DNA of 57,259 nucleotides from Deltaproteobacteria bacterium (lineage in GTDB: Bacteria > Myxococcota > SpSt-1050 > JACRCP01), in assembly GCA_016218965.1 (NCBI GenBank), contig JACRCP010000346.1, positions 1-57,259 of the forward strand. Direction: 5' to 3'. Every line of letters begins with the position of its first letter. Within the stretch, counting starts at the first letter, position 1. The position numbers and the translations under genes are program-made. The notes below the pieces were generated by a model, which was not told where the DNA came from, did not search any database, and was given only the letters and a program-made list of their open reading frames with translations. Positions 1 to 7,453 of this stretch are shown here, piece after piece.

Positions 1-496
1 GCCGAGATATGCTCGCCATTTGCTCGCTCGCGGTAATCACTTTCGCGTGATGCGGTGGGTGCCCGCTGTGTTCATTATTCCCATCGATGGGGTCGTCGGC
101 ATACGCAAGGGGGAGCGTTCGGCGTACCGGTTCTTCTCTTACTATCGGCGGCACCTCGTCAGATGGATAACGCGGCATAGACAGGTATCGGCTTGCGAAC
201 CGGGCGAGCCGACCCGCGCCTCCGTCCTCCCGGAGCGTTCCCTGTAACACGGAACACCACGCCGATTCAACCCGCAGGCGGGCTGAGCGCATCGCAAGTA
301 CCCGGCCCCGGACGCCCGAAACCGGATTTGCAATCCCCCGCCGCTTCCTCTATCCTCCCCGCATGCTCGCTCCGGAGGGGAAATTCATCCTTCGTAAACG
401 GGAACCGCGATGAAAGCTCCTATGGACCGAGGTTGATCGGGATAGGTTGATTGGGTTATCATTCGGCCGGGGCAGAGAAGAAAAGGGGTGGTGACC
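1..496. other. Left-end stretch with no convincing gene
   Basis: Short open frames exist on both strands, but none has a recognisable protein, a good ribosome site or plausible codon use. A small perfect hairpin (CCCGC, AG, GCGGG) lies near 270-282. The last 20 bases hold the leader and ribosome site of the aspartyl protease gene. A gene that continues off the left edge cannot be excluded. Confidence 0.5.
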
Positions 497-883
497 ATGG
501 GAAGGATAGTCGCGTCGGTCAGGGTCGAGAATATCAAGGATACCGGGTCGAAGCTCCGCTGTGACGCGCTCGTGGACACCGGCTCGTCGTACATGGTGCT
601 CCCAAGCGCGTGGCGCGAGCGGTTGGGTAATCTCGAGGAGATCGCGACTGTTCAGTTGGAAACCGCCACTCAGGACACGGTCGAGGGCAAGATCTGCGGC
701 CCTGTGCGCATCCAGATCGAGGGCTTCAGGCCCATCTACAACGAGGTGCTTTTCCTCGACATGAAACCCAGCAACGGCGAGTACGAGCCGCTGATCGGCT
801 ACGTCATCCTGGAACAGTCACAAGCAGCCGTCGACATGCTCGGGCACCGCCTCATTCCCGTCAAGCGGATGGACTTGAAGTAG
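497..883 (+). CDS. Retropepsin-like (clan AA) aspartyl protease, single-domain
   Basis: A 128-residue protein with the active-site loop LVDTGSSYMVLP at residues 25-36 (Asp27-Thr-Gly) and a later hydrophobic-Gly turn, PLIGYVILE, near residue 97, as in single-lobe retropepsin-like proteases that work as dimers. No signal peptide or membrane segment is seen, so a cytoplasmic enzyme is likely. The ATG at 497 is preferred over GTG 488 because AGGGGTGG sits about five bases upstream. In many genomes such small proteins sit near toxin-antitoxin or uncharacterised accessory genes; here the neighbour is a convergent DUF4143 ATPase only six bases away. The family call is firm; the substrate is unknown. 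Confidence 0.82.
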   Translation: MGRIVASVRVENIKDTGSKLRCDALVDTGSSYMVLPSAWRERLGNLEEIATVQLETATQDTVEGKICGPVRIQIEGFRPIYNEVLFLDMKPSNGEYEPLIGYVILEQSQAAVDMLGHRLIPVKRMDLK

Positions 884-888
884 AGTAT

Positions 889-2205
889 CTATGCTCCCGT
901 TTGTGCCAGCCTGCCGGCGGCGTAAAGGGGTACCGTTTCGATGCGGTCGTACTTGGAGAAGTTTTCCATCGAGACACGGATGCCCTTTTCAAGCCCGCGC
1001 TCTTCCATGAACAGGCGCATGCTCTGCATCTGGCCGCGGGTGCCTGCCTTGACCTCGACCGGCACGATCGCGGTCCCCTGCCGGATGACGTAGTCCACCT
1101 CCGCATGAGCGCCCCTGGTCTCCCGGTGCCAGTAGTAAACGGCGGGCTTCACGTGCGAAGGGTGATTGCCGATCAGCTCGAGCCCGGTGAACGCTTCCGC
1201 AAGACCGCCCCTGTTGACGAGTTCCACCTCTCCGGCCGTCAGGTGGCCCGGGATGTCCAGTCCCATCAGGCGCTGATGGACGCCGATGTCGAACAAGAGG
1301 ACCTTGAACTTCCTCTCGTCCGCCTGCGCACCGAGCGGAAGGCCTCGCGCATCGGTGTGAACGACGCGGTGGGCAAGCCCCGCCTTCACCAGGAGATCGA
1401 GGGCTTCCTTCAGAGGCTGGCCGCCGGCCGGCGAATCGACGTTGGAGTACTTGAACTTGCCGCCCGTTTGGAAGGTGACGGACCGGAACACCTCGGCGAG
1501 CCGGGCAACCGGCGATCGCTTCCTGTACTTGGCGAAATCGTCCTCGATGCCGATGACGAGATCGTCGAGCGTTTTGAAGCACGCCGGCAGGTCCCGCTTC
1601 TCCGTGTACGTCCGGACGACCGCGGGCATTCCGCCGACCACGAAGTAGGTCCTCACAAGATCGACCAGCCGCCGATGGAACGGCTCATCCACGGGATGGG
1701 CCGGGTCGGCGTTCTCGACGATTCCCGGCAGTGCGTTCTGGCCGACGGCAACGAGGAACTCGTCGAACGTGAGCGGGTACATGAACAGGGAACTCAACCT
1801 GCCCACGCCCAGCGAGGGGACTTCCTCGAGCGCGAGTTCGAGCAGCGACCCGGCCCCAACGACGTGCAGATCGGGCATCTTCTCGTGGAAGAAGCGAAGG
1901 GAACTCAGGGCGTCGGGGCATGCCTGGATCTCGTCGAAGAAGACGAGCGTCCGCCCGGGGACGACGGGGATCGAGTAGAACGCGGAGAGCTTCTCACAGA
2001 GCGGCCCGGGGCTGAGCGATCCTTTGAAAAAGGCGTGAACGTCGCGGTTTTCCTCGAAGTTGACTTCGAGGAGGTGCGGAAACGTCCTGCCCAGCTCGCG
2101 GATGGACCACGTCTTCCCGACCTGCCTCGCCCCTCTCAGGAGCAACGCTTTGCGTGCTCGATCCCGCTTCCATGAAATGAGCTTCTCTTCGATCCTGCGC
2201 CACAT
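889..2205 (-). CDS. AAA-like ATPase with DUF4143 C-terminal domain
   Basis: A 438-residue protein of the widespread DUF4143 ATPase family. The Walker A motif GARQVGKT is at residues 25-32 and the Walker B strand TLVFFDEIQ near residue 90. The C-terminus has a PD-(D/E)xK-like pair, AEVDYVI then VPVEVKAG, near residues 373-392, typical of the DUF4143 nuclease-like fold. These proteins are common in accessory regions of bacteria and archaea and their role is not settled. It is convergent with the aspartyl protease. A promoter-like TTGACT repeat lies 45-75 bases upstream of its start. The start codon follows only a weak ribosome site (CAGG). Confidence 0.88.
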   Translation of the reverse strand: MWRRIEEKLISWKRDRARKALLLRGARQVGKTWSIRELGRTFPHLLEVNFEENRDVHAFFKGSLSPGPLCEKLSAFYSIPVVPGRTLVFFDEIQACPDALSSLRFFHEKMPDLHVVGAGSLLELALEEVPSLGVGRLSSLFMYPLTFDEFLVAVGQNALPGIVENADPAHPVDEPFHRRLVDLVRTYFVVGGMPAVVRTYTEKRDLPACFKTLDDLVIGIEDDFAKYRKRSPVARLAEVFRSVTFQTGGKFKYSNVDSPAGGQPLKEALDLLVKAGLAHRVVHTDARGLPLGAQADERKFKVLLFDIGVHQRLMGLDIPGHLTAGEVELVNRGGLAEAFTGLELIGNHPSHVKPAVYYWHRETRGAHAEVDYVIRQGTAIVPVEVKAGTRGQMQSMRLFMEERGLEKGIRVSMENFSKYDRIETVPLYAAGRLAQTGA

Positions 2206-2235
2206 TTGTCAAACCTGAAACTCACGAAGACCGTT

Positions 2236-2283
2236 AAAAGTCAAGGCAATTGAACGCCGTTTTTGGTGAAAAGTCAAGGCAAT
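2236..2283. repeat. Direct repeat, 15 bp, two copies
   Basis: AAAAGTCAAGGCAAT occurs at 2236-2250 and again at 2269-2283, 33 bases apart and identical. Read on the minus strand each copy contains TTGACT, so the pair may be regulatory DNA for the ATPase gene. It could equally be a remnant of a small duplication. Confidence 0.75.
2249..2277 (-). promoter_or_regulatory. Candidate sigma-70-type promoter of the DUF4143 ATPase gene
   Basis: On the minus strand TTGACT (2277-2272) is followed after 17 bases by TTCAAT (2254-2249), matching five and four positions of the usual -35 and -10 boxes. It lies about 45 bases before the ATPase start and uses one copy of the direct repeat as its -35 box. The call rests on sequence match only. 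Confidence 0.35.
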
Positions 2284-2341
2284 GGCTCCACGGTCGCACG
2301 GTTCTCGGGCGATGGCGACGCAGGAACCGGGGGATCCTCGG

Positions 2342-2377
2342 GGCCGGATCGCTGTTGTTGGCCGGATCGCTGTTCAC
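2342..2377. repeat. Tandem 18-bp duplication upstream of the first lipase gene
   Basis: GGCCGGATCGCTGTT is repeated head to tail with an 18-base period (2342-2359 and 2360-2377), just upstream of the lipase start. The last three bases of each unit differ. Confidence 0.65.
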
Positions 2378-2400
2378 CTGCCCGGCCGCGTTGTGGTATC

Positions 2401-3585
2401 ATGCGCTCGATGGTTCGGCCACAGCTTCACTTCGCCTTTCCGGGGGTTCTGGCGGCCCTTGCCGTCGCCTGCGCGGATGCGTCTGCGCCGTATGACACCG
2501 GATCGCTCGTGGTCGAGCGGGACGCGTCGGGAGGGGCGCATCGGGACGGCGGAGCCGACGGGAGACCGGAGACGAGGGAAGGGGCGGAATGGGAGGATGG
2601 TGGATTTGAGTCGGGTGATGCCTCTTCCGACTCGTCGGAATGGTTCGACGTGTCCGATCAGTCCGACGGATCTTTCGACGGGCTTCCACCCGACGCCGGG
2701 GAAACGGACGTCTTGGCGAACGATGACGGCGGGACTGAAGACGCCTTGCCGTCTGACTCGGGCGGGACGGATGCGGGGTCTGCTGACTCGGGCGAATCCG
2801 ACGCGGGCACACAAGGCGACGCAGATCTCGCGGATTCGGCCGGCGGCGATGATCCGGCCTTCGACGCGGGCGCGCAGGACGAGGACCCCATCGTCTTTGT
2901 CCACGGCTGGCTCTGGAACGCGAAGGACTGGCAGGACTTCATCGACTATTTCAAGGGCGTCGGATACCCCGAGGATTTCCTCGCGGCCATTCAGTTCTCG
3001 GACACAGCCGGGTCCAACGTCAAAAACGCCCGCGACGAGCTGGCGCCGTTTGTCGACGCCGTGCTTCAAAAGACCGGGCGGCAGCGGGTGGACATTGTGG
3101 GGCACAGCATGGCGGGGCTCTCGGTTCGGCTCTACATTCTCAAGTACGGCGGCAAAGACACGGTGCGCGACGTGTTCCTCCTTGCGCCCACGAACCACGG
3201 CGGGACCGAGGCGTGCCTTGTCACGTGGATGGGCGAGGGCGCCAAGGAGATGTGCCCCGACTATGCCGCGCAGGACAAGTCGGTCAATTCGGTCCAATGG
3301 GACCTAAATGGCGACCCGGACACCGAAGACATCGACGAAACCCCGTTTTGCGCCGAGCACGGCACGGGGGAGTTGTTCTACACGACTATCCGGGACGGAA
3401 AGGACACGTTCGCGGTGCCTCACGACACGGCGTGCCTAAACCAGAAAAGCAAGGCGGACTGCTCCCACCCCTTGAACCTCGACCCGGGTTTTGACCTCGG
3501 CCACTTCGGCCTCCTGCACGACGCGCGCGTGTTCGAGATCGTCGAACAAAACCTCCGCGCCCACAATCCGGGGAGGCCGAGGTGA
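2401..3585 (+). CDS. Secreted lipase-like alpha/beta hydrolase lipoprotein with Asp/Ser-rich linker
   Basis: A 394-residue protein. A lipoprotein signal ends at LAVAC (Cys24), followed by about 135 residues of Asp/Gly/Ser/Ala-rich linker carrying SDxSD and DSGGTDAG units, then a hydrolase domain. That domain has an oxyanion-hole strand FVHGWLWN and the nucleophile elbow VGHSMAG, typical of lipases and esterases; a His in LGHFGLLHD near the C-terminus may complete the triad. It is probably anchored in the outer membrane, with the linker holding the enzyme off the surface. ATG 2401 or ATG 2410 are both possible; the frame opens further upstream but shows no signal there. The next gene is a second lipase of different subtype. 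Confidence 0.8.
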   Translation: MRSMVRPQLHFAFPGVLAALAVACADASAPYDTGSLVVERDASGGAHRDGGADGRPETREGAEWEDGGFESGDASSDSSEWFDVSDQSDGSFDGLPPDAGETDVLANDDGGTEDALPSDSGGTDAGSADSGESDAGTQGDADLADSAGGDDPAFDAGAQDEDPIVFVHGWLWNAKDWQDFIDYFKGVGYPEDFLAAIQFSDTAGSNVKNARDELAPFVDAVLQKTGRQRVDIVGHSMAGLSVRLYILKYGGKDTVRDVFLLAPTNHGGTEACLVTWMGEGAKEMCPDYAAQDKSVNSVQWDLNGDPDTEDIDETPFCAEHGTGELFYTTIRDGKDTFAVPHDTACLNQKSKADCSHPLNLDPGFDLGHFGLLHDARVFEIVEQNLRAHNPGRPR

Positions 3586-3613
3586 CTTTTCTGTGGTAGG
3601 ATTCCGGTGCATC

Positions 3614-5086
3614 ATGGCCCGGGGTTTTTCAATCTTTGTCGTCATGGCGGTCACGGCGGGTTGCTCCGACGCGGCGTTTCTTTCCGATTCGGGCGTCACG
3701 CTTTCGGGACTCGACGGGACGGTTCGCGGCGATCCGTACGACGGCGGTCCGAGGGCCGACGGGGCATCGGGGACCGGAGACGGGGAAACCTCGGACGGCC
3801 CCGCCGACGGCGGGTCGGACCCGTCTGACTCGTCCGACCTGTCTGACGCGTCGTTTGACGGTGCCTCAGACGGGTCGGAACCCGCCGACGGAGGAGCCGA
3901 AACCGAAGACGCGGGTTTCAAACCCTGCCCCCCCGACCTGTTTCTTTCCTCACGGCCGGCCGGTGATCTCAAGGCCGGGCAAAAGCAAAACGGCGAGGTC
4001 CTCCATGACTGCGACGCGCCCCGTTACTCGATAATTCTTCCGGCCGGCGTCACCGTAAAGGCGACCCTTTGGGGCCAATACCTCCGGCCGGGTCTTCACA
4101 TTTTCGGGCCCGGGAGCCGCGGGGCCGTGGCCGAGAGCATTTCGCCGCTTCAGGGGGCGGTCGTGACCGTCGAATTCACCGCCGACCTCGCGGGCGAGTA
4201 CTTCGCCGTCGTCGACCAGGCCGACCGGCACGGCACCGCGCAGTTCGAGATAGGGTACGAATGCCTGGACAAATGCGACCTCCGGGCCACGCGGTATCCG
4301 ATTGTCATGGTGCACGGGTTCTCGGGGTTTTTGAACATCGGTCCCATCGAGTACTTCTACAAGGTCGTCGACACCCTGACCCCGATTGGGTACGACCTCC
4401 ACATCGCGGTGCTCGACGCGTACAACCACACCGAGGTCCGCGGCCCGCAGCTCGCCGCGTTCATCGATTCGGTCCTCGCGAAGACCTTCGCATCGAAGGT
4501 GAACGTCATCGCGCACAGCCAGGGCTGCATAGACGCGCGCTACGCCGTCTCGACGCTGGGATACGGCGACCGGGTGTCGACGCTTTGCATGGTTGCCTCG
4601 CCGCACCAGGGGACCGAGATTTGCGACCTGATCCTCGACGATCCGACCGGGATCGGCAAGGGCCTCATGGAGGCGATGTTCACGGTGCTCGGCGTCGTGC
4701 TCGACGGCCCGGAGGCCGAGCAGAACGCCCACGCCTCGTTCGTGTCGCTTTCGACCAAATACATGCGCGGCGAGTTCAATCCGAAGAACCCGGACGACCC
4801 GCGCGTCGTCTACAAATCGTGGGCGGGGAAGACGTGCTACGCGTGGGAAAACTGCGGGACGGCCGTGAACAGCTACCTTGTGCCGACGTTCGAGATCCTC
4901 AGGGCAAAAGCCGGGGACAACGACGGCATCCTCCCCACAGAGAGCGCGAAATGGACGGGTTTCGAGTCGGTCATCGCGGCGGACCACTTTGACGAGGTCG
5001 GGCAGATCGCCGGCATGACCGGAAGCTTCGACCACCTGAGGTTTTACCGGGGGATCGTCGAGTCGATCGAGGCGGACGGCTACTGA
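3614..5086 (+). CDS. Secreted triacylglycerol lipase-like lipoprotein with PPC-like domain
   Basis: A 490-residue protein. The lipoprotein signal ends at VTAGC (Cys17); then comes an Asp/Ser linker of about 80 residues, a beta-sandwich like the pre-peptidase C-terminal domain (roughly residues 100-210), and a lipase domain. The lipase shows IVMVHGFSGF (oxyanion hole), VIAHSQGCIDA (nucleophile Ser), GDNDGILPTESAKW (acid) and ADHFDEVGQ (His). The last two resemble the NDG and HLDEVNQ motifs of Pseudomonas/Burkholderia family I lipases. The start at 3614 fits the signal peptide. It follows the first lipase by 28 bases and ends convergent with, and overlapping by 7 bases, the histidine kinase gene. 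Confidence 0.85.
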   Translation: MARGFSIFVVMAVTAGCSDAAFLSDSGVTLSGLDGTVRGDPYDGGPRADGASGTGDGETSDGPADGGSDPSDSSDLSDASFDGASDGSEPADGGAETEDAGFKPCPPDLFLSSRPAGDLKAGQKQNGEVLHDCDAPRYSIILPAGVTVKATLWGQYLRPGLHIFGPGSRGAVAESISPLQGAVVTVEFTADLAGEYFAVVDQADRHGTAQFEIGYECLDKCDLRATRYPIVMVHGFSGFLNIGPIEYFYKVVDTLTPIGYDLHIAVLDAYNHTEVRGPQLAAFIDSVLAKTFASKVNVIAHSQGCIDARYAVSTLGYGDRVSTLCMVASPHQGTEICDLILDDPTGIGKGLMEAMFTVLGVVLDGPEAEQNAHASFVSLSTKYMRGEFNPKNPDDPRVVYKSWAGKTCYAWENCGTAVNSYLVPTFEILRAKAGDNDGILPTESAKWTGFESVIAADHFDEVGQIAGMTGSFDHLRFYRGIVESIEADGY

Positions 5087-5751
5087 GGGATCTCGACCTC
5101 GATCCGGCGCGCGCCCTCGGGGCTTACGAACACCTTTCCCGCGCAGCCCAGCGATTTGAACAGCTCGAGGACGACCACGGCAGAGGGGCCGCCCCCCTCG
5201 CCCTCGACCTCCGCGAACGGGCCGTTTTCGCCCTCGATTGCGGCGTGCCACACGGTTATCCGCCAGCCGGACCCGGCGCGCTCGAGCGCAAGCGTGAGCC
5301 GGCGATTGTTGAGGTCCTTTGCAAGGTTGAGGAACAGCCCGCCGATCGCCAGCCTCAGGCGTTTGGGGTCCCCCTCGGCGGCAAGATCGCCTTCCGGAAG
5401 ACGGACATCGGGACCGTTGGCGCCGGTCCCGACAACCTCGACCACGTCCAGAAGCGCCCCGTCCACGATGTCCCGAAGGTCGACCTTCTCGCGCTGCGGG
5501 GCGTCAAGCTCCCAGTGATGCCGAGCCAGCGTGCTGGCCTCCTCGACGAGGTGCACGAGCCGCACCGAGTTCCGGCGGATTCTGAGCAGCAGATCTCTTG
5601 TCTTGTCGTCGAGGGCCGCCTGCGGATCGCCGGTGAGCAGGCGCGAAAGCCCGGCGATGTTCGACACGGGTGAAACGACCTCGTGTGTGACCGCCGCAAC
5701 GAGGCGTGAGGTCTCCTTCGGCGCCCGCCCGCGTCCGGTTTCGCCGTCCAT
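5080..5751 (-). CDS. Histidine kinase-like protein with HisKA and degenerate ATPase domain
   Basis: A 223-residue soluble protein. The phosphoacceptor helix has AAVTHEVVSPVSNIAGLSRLL with His23 in an H-E context. The second half looks like a HATPase domain, but the usual DxGxG and GxGxG boxes are absent (ENGPFAEVEGEGGG stands in their place), so ATP binding is doubtful. There is no sensor domain, PAS domain or membrane segment. It follows the single-domain response regulator by 12 bases on the same strand. It may be a phosphotransfer protein, phosphatase or scaffold for that regulator rather than a kinase. Confidence 0.75.
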   Translation of the reverse strand: MDGETGRGRAPKETSRLVAAVTHEVVSPVSNIAGLSRLLTGDPQAALDDKTRDLLLRIRRNSVRLVHLVEEASTLARHHWELDAPQREKVDLRDIVDGALLDVVEVVGTGANGPDVRLPEGDLAAEGDPKRLRLAIGGLFLNLAKDLNNRRLTLALERAGSGWRITVWHAAIEGENGPFAEVEGEGGGPSAVVVLELFKSLGCAGKVFVSPEGARRIEVEIPQ

Positions 5752-5763
5752 GTGTCTTGCGTC

Positions 5764-6150
5764 CTAGGCCGTAAGAGATTTCGATGGACCTATGGTCTTG
5801 TTGACGAGCTGGACCAGGTGCTCCTGGTTGATCGGCTTGCTCAGGTACTCGACGGCGCCGAGGTTCATGACTTCTATGTACGATTCCATCTCGCCGTACG
5901 CGGTGACCATGATGAACTTGGTGCCGATCTTGCGGCGGCGGATCTCGCGGAGGAGATCGACGCCGTTGACCCCGGCCATCACCATGTCGGCGATTATCAG
6001 GTCAACGGCGCGGCCCTCCAGCATCCGCAGCGCCTCCGCCCCGCTCTTGGCCGTGATCACCGTGCACCCGGTCGCGTGCAGCACGCGGCCCAGAACCTCC
6101 AAGCTGTCGTCCTCGTCATCAACAACGAGGATGCTTCGACTCTCGCCCAT
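5764..6150 (-). CDS. Single-domain response regulator
   Basis: A 128-residue CheY-like receiver with no output domain. The acid pocket is Asp11-Asp12 (VVDDEDD), the phosphorylated residue Asp55 (IIADMVM), then VTAYGE (Thr) and LSKPIN (Lys). The ATG at 6150 has a strong GGGGGGAGG ribosome site seven bases upstream; the longer frame back to 6333 is not needed. With the downstream histidine kinase-like gene it forms a two-component pair. A TTGCGC, 17 bases, TATTAG promoter-like pair lies just upstream (minus strand, about 6220-6192). Confidence 0.9.
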   Translation of the reverse strand: MGESRSILVVDDEDDSLEVLGRVLHATGCTVITAKSGAEALRMLEGRAVDLIIADMVMAGVNGVDLLREIRRRKIGTKFIMVTAYGEMESYIEVMNLGAVEYLSKPINQEHLVQLVNKTIGPSKSLTA

Positions 6151-6283
6151 CAGAAACCTCCCCCCTTCCTCCGTGGTCAGGGAACGACTGCCTAATACCA
6201 CATAGTTCCCGCGCGCGCAAGCGCGCCTCGCGGCCCCCAGAACGTTCACCTGGAGAGGCGATGACGGTTTTGCCGCGAGCGTA

Positions 6284-6388
6284 ATGGACGTTTTGAAAGC
6301 CCATTTCGGGAAGACCGAAATGCACCGTGCCATCGAGCGGAATCTGATAGACGCCTATCGGCGGTACCTGGCTTCCCCCGACGCGTGA
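6284..6388 (+). CDS. Possible 34-residue ORF or gene remnant
   Basis: ATG 6284 opens a 34-codon frame rich in charged helix-forming residues (KAHFGKTEMHRAIERNL and YRRYLASPDA). The same frame stays open upstream to 6206 without an earlier ATG, which suggests the C-terminal scrap of a lost gene. No ribosome site is clear. It lies between two minus-strand genes. Low confidence; no family was recognised. Confidence 0.2.
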   Translation: MDVLKAHFGKTEMHRAIERNLIDAYRRYLASPDA

Positions 6389-6418
6389 CGGGCCGTGGAC
6401 CAAAACCCGGTTCCCCGC

Positions 6419-7399
6419 TCAGGTGCCGCGACGGCAGACCCCCAGTCGCGACTCGCCGCCCAAGAGGTTGCACCGCTCGCCGAACGGGCAACCGGGGTCA
6501 TTGTCGTCCTTGTCGCACCCCTTCATGCACTTGAACCCCGTCGTCTCGTCGCCGGTGCAGATGTGTCCGAGGATGCAGTCCTCGACCCGGCAGTCGCCAC
6601 CGGCGCCCACTGTGCCGCCAAAATCGCAAACCCCCGTCGTACCGACCGGGGCGCAGACCTCGCCGCCGGCACAGAACGGGTCCCAGCTCGGGTCGCACTC
6701 CTTGTAGCAATGATACTGCTGGCCGGCGTACCCGGTGTCGTTTCCGTCCCCGTCTTTCTCGGTGATGCAAAAGCCTTCGATCGGGCAGTCAGCGTCGGAC
6801 TCGCATCGGTCGCCCGTGTCCCCTCGCTCCTTGGGGTCGCAGGTGTAGGTGTACTCGTTGCAGGTGCTCCCCGAACACTGGTAGTCGGCGGTGCATTCCA
6901 CGCACGTGTAGCTCCCCTTTTCGCAGCGGTTGCGGGGGGCAGTCGTACAATCCGCGTCGAGCTGGCACTCGGGGATGATGCACTCGTCGCCCAGGCACAC
7001 CGTCCCCGTGCAGCAGTCGCCCGGGTTCGCGCACCCGCTGATGCAGACAAGTATGCTCTGGTCGCAGAACGAGCCGCACGGGCAGCCCGTCAACTCACAG
7101 CCGGAGCCGCCGTCGTCGTACCCGGCGTCGGGGATCTCCTCGTCCGGCGCCCCCGCGTCGCCACCCCCACCGCCGCCGGCGTCCCCGGGCCCGTCTTGAC
7201 GCGCCGCGCAAGTGCCGCGATGACGCTGGGTGCATCCCTGATTTTGGGAAACACGGAACTGACTCCCGGGTCGGCCGGGGCGACGCCTGCCCGGCGCCCG
7301 TTCTGAACCACGCGGGAGGCAACTTGGCCTACTCCCGGCGGCGCGCGCCGGACAGGCAGAACGTGCGCCGGGCAGGCGTCGCCCCGGCCTTCGCGTCAC
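6419..7399 (-). CDS. Cysteine-rich protein, probably missing its 5' end
   Basis: Reading on the minus strand, the convincing part begins near 7198 with an Asp/Gly linker (DAGGGGGGDAG), then about 225 residues with some 30 cysteines in spaced pairs (CPCGSFCDQS, CNEYTYTCDP, CDFGGTVGAGGDC), typical of extracellular disulfide-rich proteins of this bacterial group. Sister proteins start with a lipoprotein signal before such a linker, but here the frame upstream runs into an inverted-repeat element (7228-7420) and encodes only Arg/Pro-rich sequence with no signal peptide. The gene therefore looks truncated or fused to a repeat; the true start is unknown. It could be a pseudogene. Confidence 0.5.
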   Translation of the reverse strand: MTRRPGRRLPGARSACPARAAGSRPSCLPRGSERAPGRRRPGRPGSQFRVSQNQGCTQRHRGTCAARQDGPGDAGGGGGGDAGAPDEEIPDAGYDDGGSGCELTGCPCGSFCDQSILVCISGCANPGDCCTGTVCLGDECIIPECQLDADCTTAPRNRCEKGSYTCVECTADYQCSGSTCNEYTYTCDPKERGDTGDRCESDADCPIEGFCITEKDGDGNDTGYAGQQYHCYKECDPSWDPFCAGGEVCAPVGTTGVCDFGGTVGAGGDCRVEDCILGHICTGDETTGFKCMKGCDKDDNDPGCPFGERCNLLGGESRLGVCRRGT

Positions 7400-7420
7400 C
7401 CCAGTTGCGGGGATGCACCC
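7228..7420. repeat. Inverted repeat element, 33-bp inner arms plus outer arms
   Basis: The inner arms at 7273-7305 and 7357-7389 are reverse complements with a single mismatch over 33 bases. Outer arms GGGTGCATCC (7228) and GGATGCACCC (7411-7420) pair too. The right arm and flank (7380-7420) occur again, identical over 41 bases, at 46226-46266. No transposase is present; the form suggests two copies of a small mobile or REP-like element in opposite orientation. Confidence 0.85.
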
Positions 7421-7453
7421 GATGACGCCCGGGGCTTCTGACCTTCCCTCGAG

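Noticed and set aside
901..2175. Long 424-codon frame antisense to the DUF4143 ATPase gene
   Set aside because: It mirrors the ATPase gene in the opposite strand and has a Gly/Arg/Asp-rich product with no family; high GC makes long antisense frames common here.
3950..5251. 433-codon minus-strand frame antisense to the second lipase
   Set aside because: It is the shadow of a gene with clear lipase motifs and its product is Arg/Pro-rich.
7228..7420. Insertion sequence with a transposase
   Set aside because: Inverted arms exist, but no transposase frame or target-site duplication is visible; kept as a small repeat element.
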